From positions 100,320 through 164,319 of the forward strand of contig NW_024468569.1 in NCBI RefSeq assembly GCF_001632365.1: DNA of 64,000 nucleotides, in the 5' to 3' direction. This document shows positions 11,451 through 23,080 of this stretch, in pieces; position 1 is the stretch's first letter; the number at the start of each line of letters is the position of its first letter. Source of the DNA: Laetiporus sulphureus 93-53 (Eukaryota > Basidiomycota > Agaricomycetes > Polyporales > Laetiporaceae). A program made the position numbers and the translations under genes. The notes under the pieces are model-generated. The model made no database searches. It was not told where the DNA came from and saw only the letters and a program-made list of their open reading frames with translations.

Positions 11451-13695
11451 ATGGACTTCCTCTTTTCCGTCTTAGCGGCAACTCTCCTGAGCCTCACCTA
11501 CGCAATTGTCCGCTCGTTTAGAAGGAGGGCGGTGGGGGACCTGCCAGGTCCGAAGCCGGAATCATTCCTGATGGGTGCGTTAGAATCTAGAATCGTCCCG
11601 CCTTCATTCGCAGCCTGATTTGAGATCATAAGGCAATCTTGACGATATACACCGAAATCAGGCTGGAGAGGCAGATTTCCGGTGGCAGGAGCAATATGGA
11701 GGCATTGCTCGCATTAAGGCACCGTTCGGCGTATGCATCGTATGATGTGCTCTTTGGATGGCTCTGATACAGGCGATATGATATCAGGAAGATATGCTGT
11801 GGATTTCGGATCCGAGAGCGCTACAGTACATCTACCAAACTTCAGGCTACAGCTTTCCCAAGCAACCGGAACGTCGTGCACTTTCTCGACTACTAGGTGA
11901 CCATGGACTGACCTGGGCAGATGGTTGCTATGAACTTATTCTCGTCATATCATTAGCTGACCTTGTCGTAGGAGACACTCACAAGCGCCAGAGGAAGGTG
12001 ATGCTGCCTGCATTCGGATCGCCTGAGTCAAAGGCTCTTCTCCCGGTATTTCAACAGTACGCGGAACGAGTGGGTGAACACACCGTGGAGTGGCTGTAGA
12101 GTTATTCATTGGTCGCGATCTACTTTGCTAGGTGATGCTGAAGTGGAAAGACGTTCTGGATGATTGCCCAGATCACACTGCTGTCGTTAACATCATTAAG
12201 GACATTGCACCCGCGACACTGGATGCCATAGGACAAGGTAAGATTTTACGTTTAAAGTCTTGAACATTCTGTTGAGGAACACCGTCGCAGCCGCATTCGA
12301 TTACAAACTGGGATGTATGGATGATACAGAGAGCGAATTGGCTCGCGGTTTCCGAAATTTGATGTAAGCTCTTGATCCAACTTATAGTGCGTCACTTATT
12401 GACACAACGCATTCAGTGCAGACGTCCTGTGCCGCCCGTCAAAGATGAAGGTTTTCTGCACAAGTATGGCCCGTTTTATCCCCATGCGATTAAGCGAGAT
12501 ATTATATGATCACCTTCCCGGAAAGGGCCTCGACAAGGCTCGCGAAAACAAGCAGGCCGCACACAACGTAGCGCATCAGCTACTGGAAATGAAGTCGGAT
12601 GCGCTGTTGCTTGGCAAGGGCAATCGTGATATCATGAGCATCCTAGGTACGTCTTGCTTCATTCTGTCGCTACAGATGGTCGTCGACTGTGTATTTTTGC
12701 AGTGAAAGCGAATGCCTCCGAAAACGAGAAAACCAGGCTTACTCATGAAGAGATGATATCACAAATGAGGTGCGTACGGGGCATCCGCAAAACGAGTTGT
12801 CTTCACGAGTTCTGGCGTAGAACAATTCTTCTCGCTGGACAAGAGACTACATCCAACACTCTCAGCTTTGGTCTGTACGAACTGGCCAAGCATCCGCATT
12901 ACCAGGCTCGCCTTCGCGCAGAAATCAGAGAGACAGAGCGGTCCATCCGCGAACGTGGGGATGCTACGTTCTCCCCTTCGGATTTGGACAGCATGCCATA
13001 TCTCCAGGCTGTCGTGAGAGAGATCCTACGATTTGATCCGGTCGTTCCACACAACTTTAGGATGGCGGCAAAAGACGACGTTCTCCCGCTCTCGAAACCT
13101 ATCCGAACGCTCTCTGGCAGAGTGGTTGGAGAAGTTCCCATTCCTAAGGGCATTCGGCTTGTGCTGAGCATTGCTGCTTACAATCGGTGTGTCGACATCA
13201 TGTGCACTCCTCGTCCATGTGTTCGCTAATTAAATATATCAACAGAGATAAGGAGGTCTGGGGAGCAGATGCTCACACCTTCAATCCGGAGCGATTATTG
13301 GACTTTAGTGGCAAGCGAGGACCCACCGTTGGCGTGTTCGCAAACATGTGCGTCGTTGCGCCTCCCCTTGTGCAGCGTGATTGAGTGAGTGCTGCGGCAT
13401 ATTATAGACTGACGTTCTCTGGCGGCATCAGAGCGTGCATAGGCTGGCGATTCGCGTACGTCTTATAGGCTTACTATCGAAGCTGAGGCTGAGGCTGAAA
13501 GCACGAAATACCTCTAGTGTTTATGAATTGCAATCGTTCCTCGTTCACCTCATTTCCAACTTCGAATTTTCACTGACGGAAGAGGTGAAGCACTTGCGAA
13601 GAGAAAATGCATTGGTGATGATTCCCACCCTGGAGGGCGAAGAAGGCAAAGGCCCACAGCTGCCACTGAACGTTTCACTAGCGCCAAGAGACTGA
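11451..13695 (+). CDS. Cytochrome P450 (intact, 541 residues)
   Basis: Membrane-anchored haem monooxygenase. Twelve exons: 11451-11574, 11633-11730, 11788-11923, 11972-12069, 12132-12237, 12291-12363, 12417-12646, 12703-12769, 12821-13186, 13246-13347, 13408-13455 and 13518-13695, totalling 1626 nt with consistent phases. There is an N-terminal transmembrane anchor (residues ~3-20), then RRR and the proline hinge LPGPKP. The I-helix oxygen-activation motif is AGQETTS (316-322), ExxR is E378-R381, the PERF-like segment is FNPERLLD and the haem loop is FSGGIRACIG with Cys477. All P450 hallmarks are present. I cannot assign a CYP family; the FSGG.RACIGWRFAV form is common in mushroom-forming fungi with expanded P450 families. 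The substrate is unknown, and the neighbours do not suggest a complete biosynthetic cluster. Confidence 0.93.
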
Positions 13696-14329
13696 GGATC
13701 GTCATGCGTCTTTCGTTGGGACAAATTGTACGTACAGACAGGAGCGATACCTTGCAACTTACATAAAAGACATATCCTTTCCTCGTTATGAATTTCTTAC
13801 AATGAGCGGTGATGCGCCCCGATATATGCGGACCCATATCGCAGGCCTAGTGATCGTCGATCCCGATAAATTAGGAAGTTCTGTAAACGTCGCGCCACCA
13901 ATGAATATTCGACAAGCAACATTGAATACGTGGTTAAGGATGTCCGATAAGGTTAGCATAGTACGTCCTATTTCTATAAGCAGAGGAATGATCAATGGAG
14001 TGCCACACAAGATCGCCAATACAAATTTACAATGGCACGAGAATCAGAAATGATTGCAAAATAGCGAAGATATCGGTCGACCCATAAGAATGGGACTTTC
14101 TGAAGGTTCCAAGTGGTCGCGCACGCGGTCCGTGAATCAGACATTACAGTCCGGTTGCGGGAGCTGCTCATTCACCACACTAGCAAATCACACAGTCGGC
14201 TTCTGGGCGGCTCAGTCGAGCTTCCAGTCTCGCCAGGAGACAACCGTTGTTGTCGTAACACGGACTACGACTGAGTTACACATATTGCTTGGTGAGCAAC
14301 CGCGAGGCAGGATTGGCAAGAAATATAAC
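13696..14329. other. Intergenic region
   Basis: Convergent 3' ends of the P450 gene and the next minus-strand gene. The short ORFs here lack any recognisable signature. Confidence 0.5.
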
Positions 14330-15719
14330 TCACTGTGATTGCATGCTGTCCAATAACGGGCATCCCATCAAGGAAACGCCGAGGAAACTACTTTGCATGT
14401 CCGGGATCAGCTGTGACGATGATCCTGTCTTAAGGCGTATCCAATTCGTTTGACTCCCCTGCGACCCCATCCTTCTCCCCATCAGAGGACGAGGCCGCCG
14501 CGAGGCAGGCGACCCTACAGGCTCATACAAGTCATCGAAAATGAGGCGAGAGTCGATCCATGTCGCCTTGCCGTGCTCAAGCATCGATAAGGTAATAACC
14601 CATGTTCCTGCTGTCGCGGCGGGGCGCACTCGTGCGTTTTCCGTGCCTGCAACCATGAATTTCAGGGACCATATTCTGCCTGTCAATATTTTGTCCCGTC
14701 ACACATCTGACAAAACGCCACATGGTCCAGATCTGCTCACCTCGGGCAATGAACTGCAAGTCAACGTGCTTCAGTACCTTGAGCCGCTTTTGGAACATGG
14801 GGATACGGAAGTAGACGGCGAATCTGCCCTCATCCCCGGGAAGCTCATCTACCTCAATCTCATCTGAGGGAGGTACCGCTCCTAGGAGCATTCGTTCTGG
14901 CCCCGAGAGGGGGTAGAACGCAGGCATCCGCCTAATGCGCTGGAAGAGGGCCTGATCGCTGTTCAGCAAGCAAGCTAGGCGGATTTCCGACATTGTAGCA
15001 CTGCTGAGCGGTGCCGCAGCGTTCATCAGGGCGCTGAGGAGGTCAGATGATGATGATCTAGGTGCGCTTCGGAGCACCGCCCAATAGAGCGGTGTGTGGC
15101 CCTCCGCGGACTGCTCCTGGAGTAGGGAGGATAGGGATAGGTTGTAGGAACGACACGCCTCGAAACATCCTTTGAGAATGATATCCGCAGAATTCCACCT
15201 CTCGGGCTGTCTCACGAGTTCGTGGACAAAGCCTGAGACAAGCGCCTTCGCCTGGTCCATAGTACATGTGGGCCGAGAGGGCATTAATGAAGCCTCCTTC
15301 GGAGTGCGTTTTCCATTACGATCTGCGCATTTGCAGGACCTCGGGATCACAGGCTCGGCATTTTGAGGGCCGAAATCAGTCTTTATAATGTTGGAATGAG
15401 TATCCATGGGTTCTACCCTAGGAAGCAATGACCTTGGCTCATCACCGACGTCGCGCTCCACTGGCGTCGATGCATCGAAAGATTCTGAGTGGCCGAGCAA
15501 CATGTCTATTGTATGTGTGGAATGTGGGAGTCCCGCCCTCGAGGAAGTGCTGCCCGAAGGACTGCTATGAGCCGCGGCGTCGTACAGATGCGCAGCATCA
15601 AAGGTTACGTCCAAGGAATCGTACGCAGGAGGAAGGTCTACAGGCTCTACGCTTGAGACATCGCAACCTTCTGCACGAGGAGAGATAGCCTTCTTGCTGG
15701 GGAGTACGTCGATGATCAT
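14330..15719 (-). CDS. PPAYD-motif protein 1 (442 residues), unknown function
   Basis: Two exons, 15719-14741 and 14679-14330, with a phase-1 intron directly after the conserved FIARG. The Met-initiated N-terminus carries DLPPAYDSL (PPAY at residues 30-33), a PPxY motif of the kind bound by WW domains of Nedd4/Rsp5-type ubiquitin ligases. A disordered Ser/Pro-rich linker follows to about residue 150. Next comes a helical region with SLSSLLQEQ and TPLYWAVL that looks ankyrin-like in pattern. A C-terminal all-beta-looking domain follows (FRIPMFQKRLKVL, FIARGRIWSLKF, GTWVITLSM, DSRLIF). The next gene has the same architecture and the same intron position, as do the genes at 45-46 kb and, in decayed form, 49 kb. 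I know of no characterised function. Confidence 0.8.
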
Positions 15720-16287
15720 GACGGCCTGATGTGCGGAGCTCTTCGAGGACTCGGTGGGATGAGTGGAGACACGCTACTTAGCCGCACGATGTGGAACAGA
15801 CCACACGATGATATATGCAAGCGCAGGGAGAGAACGGCCGATGCGTGCCCGTCCTCACGCCTGTCATCGTGATGTAAATGCATTGAAGCCATCGGTTCTT
15901 TGAGGTGAAGGCTGTGTTCGACTTCACGCGCTATCAGCCGAATGCGATGCGGCGTCTTTCCTGATTGACTTCGTCTTTCGCTGTATTTACTCATACAGGC
16001 CAGTACTCACCGCACAAATCGTGCGGATTTGGTGGGGGAAGATGACATTTGATGAAGTGCTGCGCAGCCTCTTGATCTATCGAATAATATATCTCCGTGG
16101 CTTGAGATCGCAGTCATGTTTCATGGCGACCAACTGCGACACCAGTAGCCTAACAAACATTGCTACTGCTGAAAAAGCGGCCTTGAGTCTATCTAGAGTG
16201 TGCGGAGATCCAACAATCCCAGAGGACATGAGCGCAGTTGTCCCAGAAATACTACACACTGCGCTTTGCTTCTTCGTAACTGTACAT
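15720..16287. other. Intergenic region
   Basis: Spacer between the two tandem PPAYD genes. No coding evidence beyond short ORFs. Confidence 0.5.
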
Positions 16288-17637
16288 TCACGCGCCAGTA
16301 CTACGAGAGCGGCTGAGCTGGGATCGAATCGTGTCCATATAGGCTCCAGTCTTCGTAGGGCGGCGGAGCCGCATCTCTAGTCGAGCTCGAAGAGCCCCTT
16401 CGGAGTCAAAAAACGAGTTATCACTGCAAAGAAGTACATGTCTCGTCGGTCTGATCATGGTTAGATTGACTGATCGCACGCACCTATGCTTCAAGATCTC
16501 CTTCAAGGGCGCGACGATGTAGTCTGCCGTCTCTCGGGACTCATCATCGATAGATGTCAGCTGCAAGTTACCGGAAGTCTTCAAGCGCACTGTCATGGCA
16601 GTCTTCATTCGTGCTCCTGCGTGTCCGAGCAGTACGGACTGCTGCATATCCATACGCCTGCTGATGATAAGTCGCGAATCGACATAGGTAGGTGGACTGC
16701 GGCTGAGCAGCGTTATAGCTACGACCCAGGTGCCGGGGAACGCAACGTCTTCCGTAAATGCGATCGACGGATCAGCGACAACGAACTGTACAGACCACAT
16801 GCGCCCTAGTTGGGAAACTTGATTTATACAACATGCTTGCTATGACCAGAAAGAGAACGCACCTCGGGCGATGAACTCCAAGTTGATGTTCTTGCAGATT
16901 TGCATACGCTTTTGAAACATTGGTATGCGAAACGACGCAACAAAGCCGCAATCATCGTGGCTGGATGCAAGGCTGTCTATAGTTATCTCATCCGAGGTGA
17001 CGGATGTCCCCAGCAATAATCTATCTGTGTCTGGTAGAGGTGCGAATCTCGGCATATGGCGCAGCTGCTGGAAAAGCAGATCATTGGCGCTATGTAGGCA
17101 TGCTAGGCGCATCTCCGAGCGTGCCTGCTCGGTGAGCGGGTCGGCGAGTTTCAAAAACGCGTCAAAAAGCTCTTTGCTAGCCGCGACGGCTTCGGCAGAC
17201 TGTGGTCGTTTGAGGATGACTACTGCCCAGTATATCGCGGAATGGTCGGTGATCAAAGGTTGTTGTAGGATGGAAGACAGGGAAAGTCCTTGATGACGGC
17301 ACGCCACAGAACATTTATCGAGAATGGAAGTTGTGAAGCCGTCCATCTCTGGATCGTTGAGCATGTCCCGAAGACATTCGAGCACGATCTCTTGCAACTC
17401 CCGTGCACGACGAGCGCGGCCAAAGTCGAACCAGCTCGCACCTGCGCTTCTCTTGTATGGCAGGAATTTCTGAATGGAAAGCGTCGCTGCGGCCGCTTTC
17501 GATTGATACGCATCCTTTCCCTCTACCACCCGTGCGTGTGGCCTGGCGTTTTCGAGGGTATCGTACGCGGGGGGCGCTTCTTCTAGATTGGGCAGAACGA
17601 ACACCCACGTCTGTTCATCAGATTCCGCGTCCTCCAT
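16288..17637 (-). CDS. PPAYD-motif protein 2 (410-430 residues), unknown function
   Basis: Tandem paralogue of the 14.3-15.7 kb gene. Exon 1 is 17637-16863 and exon 2 starts at 16805. The intron sits after FIARG in phase 1, exactly as in the paralogue. EAPPAYDTL lies at residues 20-28, with the helical segment SLSSILQQPLITDHSAIYWAVV and the C-terminal domain FRIPMFQKRMQI, GRMWSVQFVV, GTWVVAITLL and YVDSRLII. A possible second intron of exactly 60 nt (donor gtgcgt, acceptor ctttgcag, about 16480-16421) contains no stop and keeps frame. Both a spliced 410-residue and an unspliced 430-residue product are therefore possible. Confidence 0.78.
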
Positions 17638-17695
17638 GATATTGAATGATGCAGGCGATTAATCCAGACTAAGCGCGAGATGGTGACGGTACTGA

Positions 17696-18210
17696 TCAAG
17701 AAAAGGTCGACCACTGCATCGCATCCGGCTGCATCGCAACTTCGTACACAACGCCATGTGCTTCAGCATTGACTCGTGGACACCAGGTGGCACGGATTTC
17801 GCCAAGGATAAGTCTTGAGGGTGTCAATAATAGTGGTAGCTGAATTGCTGAGAGCGTTTCATGAGTCCGTACTGTCACCAGAAGATATTTCCAGTTGGCG
17901 CGAGCTCTCGCATCCGTTTCGTAAGAAACGTTGTCCGAGGAAAGCAGTCGGAGGAACCGCTCTGAGTCATAAAAGCCGAAGAGAAGCCACGCCACATTTG
18001 TGTCCCGGCAGACGATGAGGCCTCATCATTATTGCTTGTCTCCGAGGAAGGTCCGTCGACAATTCTTCTTATGACCAGAATGAGTCGCCGACGGAACGAT
18101 TGCGGAAGCGGAAGATGAAGCACAAGATTGACTGTGATTGCTGATTGCTGATTGCTGAAGAGGGGAGATGATATATCAGTAGCGCGTGTATCCTCTTGCT
18201 GGAAGCTCAT
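17696..18210 (-). CDS. Short relative of the PPAYD family C-terminal domain (tentative)
   Basis: Two open stretches on the minus strand, 18210 to about 18070 and about 18025 to 17696, look like two exons. The first has LHLPLPQSFRRRLILVIRR, similar in pattern to the IPMFQKRL segment of the neighbouring PPAYD proteins. The second has VAWLLFGFYDSERF, then ANWKYLLVTVR and LLLTPSRLI, similar to the W-F, GTWV and DSRLI positions of those proteins. The junction is unclear: I cannot find a canonical donor that fixes the phase. The N-terminal PPAY region is missing. The start lies only 16 bp from the divergent lactonase start, so it may be a degraded copy instead of an expressed gene. Confidence 0.35.
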
Positions 18211-18226
18211 AACTACTAATCTGACA

Positions 18227-19375
18227 ATGTCCTATCGAATCCTCGTTGGCTCATACACCAATGAAATATACACGTTGACATTCGATCCCACTTCACCATC
18301 GCTGACGCTCGTCTCGACTCTCACTGTCGGCCACCATCCATCATGGATCACTCCCCACCCTACGGACGGATCCCTCGTATTCGCAGGACTAGAGCAACCA
18401 GATGGTAAAGTCGTCGTAGTCAAGTATGAGGCAGATGGACAAGGGACGCTTATTGGTGAGGTTCCAAGCGGAGGGGCAGACCCATGCACGCTGCTCGCAG
18501 TCGGGACTGAACTGCTCATCGGAAATGTATGTTCCCACCCATTGCCGATCACACACGATTTACATTGAAGTCTCATAGTACTCTAGTGGCACATTCACGA
18601 CCATACCTCTTATCCCCGAGCCGCCGCATCTGCAGGCGTCGAAGAGCAAGACTGTCACGTTCATAGGCTCCGGTCCGAACAAAGAACGGCAGCAGACATC
18701 GCATCCGCATCAGGTCGTATTTCATGCGTCCCATGCGGAGTTGCTCATCCCCGACCTAGGCGCAGACCTCACGCGACGGTTCACCAAGAACTCCGACGGC
18801 GGGTGGAATCCCTCTGGTAACGTGAGCTTCAAAGCTGGAAGCGGGCCCCGGCACGTCGCCCTCTACAGTAGGTGCCCGCACCGCAAACGCTTCAAAGGTT
18901 GCTGAGTACTATTCCAGATGGCGTCATGTACACCGTGCTGGAGCTGACCAACGAGGTCACTGCACACATCTTCCCTCCCGTCCCCGCAGAGCCCACACTG
19001 GTCGCATGTCTGTCGACGATGCGCAATGTCGAGCCGAACATGTTCGCAGCAGAGATTCTCGTCTTGCACCCTACCGAGAAATTCTCCACACCGTATCTGT
19101 ACGTGTCTAACCGCGACGACTCATCGCCCAAGAACGACGTCATCTCCGTCTTCTCGCTTGCGAACCCGCAGAAACCCGAGCGTGTGGCGGAGGTTCGCTC
19201 GGGGCTGCGCCATCTGCGAGGTATGGCGTTCGGCGGCCCCGACGATCGATGGCTCATTGCTGGTGGTGTGCATGGAGGCGGAGTGAAGGTCCTCGAGAGG
19301 GTCGATGGAGGCAAGGGACTCAAGGAGATTGCATCCGTGGAGCTGGAAGCTCCGACCTCTTTCCTGTGGATGTGA
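18227..19375 (+). CDS. Lactonase-type seven-bladed beta-propeller protein
   Basis: Member of the family of 6-phosphogluconolactonase / carboxymuconate-lactonising-enzyme-like propellers (Lactonase, PF10282). Exons 18227-18526, 18579-18867 and 18918-19375 join to 348 residues. Propeller signatures are ILVGSYTNEIYTLTFD at the N-terminus, HPSWITPHPTDGSLVFAG, DPCTLL,VGTELLIGNYSSGTF across intron 1, the family-typical HPHQVVFH, GPRHVALY, the YVSNRDDSS blade near residue 265 and GLRHLRGMAFGGPDDRWLIAGG. No signal peptide is visible, so it is probably cytosolic. The exact substrate (a sugar lactone or an aromatic-pathway lactone) cannot be read from the sequence. A 156-bp piece of its 3' end recurs downstream of P450-2 near 38.8 kb. 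Confidence 0.85.
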
Positions 19376-20155
19376 ATGTATTTTGATGAAAACACGGCAC
19401 CCGTTTATATTCGGACGAAGATGCTCGTGCCTCTCGGGTACATGCCGCGTCCGCTAGCGTCCCAGGATGCATTGGAAGCAGGTCATCTGACAGGAGGTAC
19501 GTTCGCAGGTCGATGTTAGCGTGTGATAGGCATGGATGAGGGCGCGAGGAAACCTGGAACGTGAAGAATGTTCAGCGCAAGTCTATCGGGAACTTTACAG
19601 ACTATCTTTAGCATCTCACAGGTGAGGTCACAATGCATAGCATGTCATCATGAAGCAGATGACATCCGATTATATCGCAAGGCACCACATCTTGTGGAGG
19701 ACGTTTCATCGCTCACTGGCGTAGCTTCAGATAAACTCGATATCCACCTGATGCAAGTCTAAGTCTAAGTATGTTCTGTCTTTTGTGTCCTTCGGCACAT
19801 CAGAGAGCTGGTAGAAATGCCACGCCAGAGGCCCGAGTCGGAGAACGATAAGGTATAGAGCACGACCGTCGGGCAAGGCGGTCACTGGAGCCGCGGAGAA
19901 GCTGAATGGTGCTGTTGACCATGCATGAAACGTTCTTCATAATGATGTTAAACTGTTTTCTTTCACAGCTTGCTCGACCAGTAATGGGCCACAGCTGGCA
20001 GTGCACGATATTAATGCTCCTGCGCGCCACATGGCACGTGCTCGGCGCTGTGGCGCGCCTAAGTTCGAGAGACAAACTCACTTGGGTGAAGAGGCGCCGG
20101 GCGCCGGTTCCAAATAACAAAGAGGCCCGTCGCACTGGGCATGCGCAAATGCCAT
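19376..20155. other. Intergenic region
   Basis: Downstream of the lactonase gene. ORFs overlap on both strands and none has a recognisable domain. Confidence 0.45.
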
Positions 20156-20674
20156 TCATATTACACCGTCGAATGCTGCCATTATCTCGTCTACTGAACT
20201 GGCAAACACTATGGGTCCCTTTGCTCTGACCATACATGAATCACTGCACCACGAATCGCTCATGAACCACAAGACCAACACTGGTTCAGGGGGTTGGATG
20301 CGAATGCTATCGAATGCAAGGTTCAAACGACCGCTGTCGAAGAAGAGATGTTGCCAGTCGGGGCTGCCCCAGCGATGACAAGAGGATTGGCCCCCATCAT
20401 AGAAGGTGAATTCTCGTCCCTGATATTTCCCCTTTGCAGCGACTCTGAGTTGGGTACCTTTGATGGTGGGAGAGCAAAAGGCAAGGTGTTGCTGAATGTG
20501 AGTCAGATATGCGAGGATAATGGTGTCAGCGGTGATCATGTTCATGATGATTGTGGACGTCCACTCACCCCCAGGAGCAATTAGTCCATGTGCAGTTGCA
20601 ACTGAAACAAGCGATGCAAAATCAAGCCTGCGCACCAGATCTTTCAACGGCATGTCTATAATAATGCATTCCAA
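20156..20674 (-). CDS. Hypothetical single-exon ORF (172 residues)
   Basis: An uninterrupted minus-strand ORF starting MECIIIDMPLKDLV with fairly even composition and segments such as LVSVATAHGLIAPGG and LFFDSGRLNLAFDSI. I recognise no family. It may be a small gene, an exon or chance. The fold-back element inserted 76 bp upstream of its start. Confidence 0.3.
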   Translation of the reverse strand: MECIIIDMPLKDLVRRLDFASLVSVATAHGLIAPGGEWTSTIIMNMITADTIILAYLTHIQQHLAFCSPTIKGTQLRVAAKGKYQGREFTFYDGGQSSCHRWGSPDWQHLFFDSGRLNLAFDSIRIQPPEPVLVLWFMSDSWCSDSCMVRAKGPIVFASSVDEIMAAFDGVI

Positions 20675-21211
20675 TTCACTGCACAGAGCAGGTAAGTCAC
20701 AATGATGAACACTGGCGAATAAGTTGCTAGTTCTTTCTGTGCGTCAAAGCTAAGGCTCCAACTATTTATACTATTTACACTCCTGAGGTGTAAATAAATA
20801 GTATATAGTAAATAGTTATCTATATGTCATATAAACAGTTTATATAAAGTTTATATAGTTTTTTCGGTCTCATCTTTTGATGGACTTTTACTCAACTGTG
20901 AGCAGCCTGTGTGATTGTTGAGGCCTTGAAGGACCTGTTTGCATCAGCAAGCACATGACAGTAAGCAGAAAACAAACATTCAATGTCAACACTTGCACCA
21001 GAAATGACAAGGAAATCTTATGTTATATAAGAAATGACAAGAAACTCATGTTCTAAGCCTATATGATAATCAACTGTCAGTGGTGGCTTCTGTCAAACAC
21101 TATGACTTTCAATTGGCTCACTGTTGTGCTGTCAAATCTAGCAATTGTGCACTCAATAGCCCTATATCATCATAATACTATATATACATCTATTTACTAC
21201 ATACAGGCCCA

Positions 21212-21502
21212 CACTGCAGACATGATGGCATTTGCAACTATGGTGTATGCTGAGTTAGTCTTTTGCCTTTGTAAGTGATATTTGCAATGGTGTCATTTTG
21301 TATCTCAGATTGTGAAAATGCAATAGGATATTCAGTGATCACAGATTGGTTATGAACTTTTTGAGATATGCAAGCATCGTGCATATTTAAACAATATGTC
21401 AAAATTTAGCACTGTGAAATTTGAGTCACAAATTATATATATTAGATGACATTTGCAAGTGCAGCAGATGAAGATGCAAAGGGTAAATTCAGTCAAGGAG
21501 GC
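21212..21502 (+). repeat. Left arm of the 291-bp inverted repeat
   Basis: Begins CACTGCAGACATGATGG and ends AGTCAAGGAGGC. Its reverse complement lies at 21606-21896 with only a few differences (for example GTGTATG versus GCGTATG). Confidence 0.9.
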
Positions 21503-21605
21503 CTATATTCAACATCAGAATTAATACATCTTACACCTCATGCCAGACTGAATCAACGGTGTTGCATGTGTTTATGTAAATTTCTGCTATGGAATGTTGA
21601 ATGTA

Positions 21606-21896
21606 GCCTCCTTGACTGAATCTACCCTTTGCATCTTCATCTGCTGCACTTGCAAACGTCATCTAATATATATAATTTGTGACTCAAATTTCACAGTGCT
21701 AAATTTTGACATATTGTTTAAATATGCACGATGCTTGCATATCTCAAAAAGTTCATAACCAATCTGTGATCACTGAATATCCTATTGCATTTTCACAATC
21801 TGAGATACAAAATGACACCATTGCAAATATCACTTACAAAGGCAAAAGACTAACTCAGCATACGCCATAGTTGCAAATGCCATCATGTCTGCAGTG
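21606..21896 (-). repeat. Right arm of the 291-bp inverted repeat
   Basis: Reverse complement of the left arm. RNA transcribed through both would form a near-perfect ~290-bp hairpin. Confidence 0.9.
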
Positions 21897-22045
21897 CCAA
21901 CTGTAAATAAACAGATATAGTAAACAGTTAAAACTATGTAACATAGTAAATAGATAGAAATGTTGGAGCCTTAGTCAAAGCTGTCCGCTTACAACTGAAA
22001 AATGATCCAACAGATGCCAGTCCATTGTACAGATCCCTTCTGAAC

Positions 22046-22810
22046 TCACTTCGTGCAAACCATCATGTACAAAGTCGAACACTGCAACAGCAGACATATA
22101 AGCCAAACTACATCGATGCCCGAACAATAGACTCCAAACCGATCACCATACGTTTTTGATGGTCTCTTCCTATATGATGCATTCGAGCGAGATCGGTCAA
22201 ACTGTGCAACGGAAGTACGTGAGCAAAGAACAATAAAGGCAGTGGCAGGCACGTCAAGCATGATCAATGAAACGTTCGAGGATCACATGGAATCAAGGGA
22301 ACTCACAGGTTGTGTACCTCTGAATGTCACTGACAAGTGACGAGACAGCAGGACAGGCAATCCGTATCGAGGCAAAAATCCATGTATATCATTCGTCGAG
22401 CATATGCATGACCTATGAATACTATCTCCAACTGGAGGAGAGCAGTAACCAATTGAGCGATGTGACCATGCACACTCTAAGACATCTCCTGAATGTGCAA
22501 CCGGCAGCCGAGGCATAAAGAAACAGAGCACGTCGAATAAGAACACGTTAGTAGCGAGAAGCGCTGTAAACGAACGTCAAAATCAGAGCATAGACCATTT
22601 AATAAATGCCAACTACTCACCATGCACCGCCGTGAGGAAGTACATAATCAAGCGACATGAGCATATACTGTATAAAGCAATGAGTACACGCTAACAGTGA
22701 GAAGCACTGCAAATCAACGTCGAAATCATTACAGACTACTCACCATGCACTGCCGCAGCCCGCGAGGAGGTACGTAGAAAACGCCATCGAGCGACGTGAG
22801 TGGATAGAAA
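22046..22810 (-). pseudogene. Decayed minus-strand multi-exon gene, unrecognised
   Basis: Read on the minus strand, several intron-like units stand out. ATGGCGTTTTCTACG near 22798 opens a short exon ending GCATG, followed by gtgagtag and an acceptor ctgttag. A second GTGCATG|gtgagtag follows near 22620, and a gttgca to ctccag intron near 22500-22435. The coding stretches are hydrophobic and Cys-rich, reminiscent of a fungal integral membrane protein, but I could not join them into one frame. Part of it (22660-22975) recurs in inverted orientation at 50 kb. I infer a dead gene or repeat-derived sequence. Confidence 0.3.
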
Positions 22811-22975
22811 GCAAGAAAGCTCAACAGGGGCAGCACGATGACGAGGAGGGGCGAACATTACATAAACTACTTCCTAAAAGGTGTCGAACTGCAGCGACGA
22901 TTATTATGTAAGCCATTCGCATCCACATTCTGTCAATAACCAAATTACTTTGTTATTTGGAATAGTTTTGCTGGC
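22660..22975 (+). repeat. Dispersed repeat, copy 1 (inverted copy at 50.1-50.5 kb)
   Basis: This stretch matches the reverse complement of about 50090-50475 over ~300 bp. The match includes the segments GAGGAGGTACGTAGAAAACG, CTACTTCCTAAAAGGTGTC and CCACATTCTGTCAATA.CCAA. Differences between the two copies are mostly C/T and G/A. The site ttgctttatacagtat on its minus strand is the uninterrupted counterpart of the TA where a Tc1-like element sits at 50475. Both copies keep a short ORF (RRYVENAIERRE..ESKKAQQGQ) of unknown origin. Confidence 0.75.
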
Positions 22976-23080
22976 ATTGAACTAGTACTGTTTGCTATGA
23001 GCTTCTGCTTGGAGAATTCCTTTAAATCATGTCCACACGTATGTCACTAATCATGTCACCACTGGCTGCTAAGAGCGCTA

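Larger units (their letters stand above)
20750..21974. mobile_element. Non-autonomous fold-back DNA element (1.2 kb)
   Basis: The ends are the inverted pair CTAAGGCTCCAAC (20750) and GTTGGAGCCTTAG (21974), flanked by direct repeats TCAAAG at 20744-20749 and 21975-21980. The duplication could be read as 8 bp, TCAAAGCT, if the element begins two bases later. Inside are two 291-bp inverted arms, 21212-21502 and 21606-21896, nearly identical over their whole length, with a ~100-bp loop. The flanks between ends and arms are AT-rich. There is no transposase, so it must be mobilised in trans. An 8-bp duplication would suit hAT-type elements, but the TIR is not enough to assign a superfamily. Confidence 0.8.
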
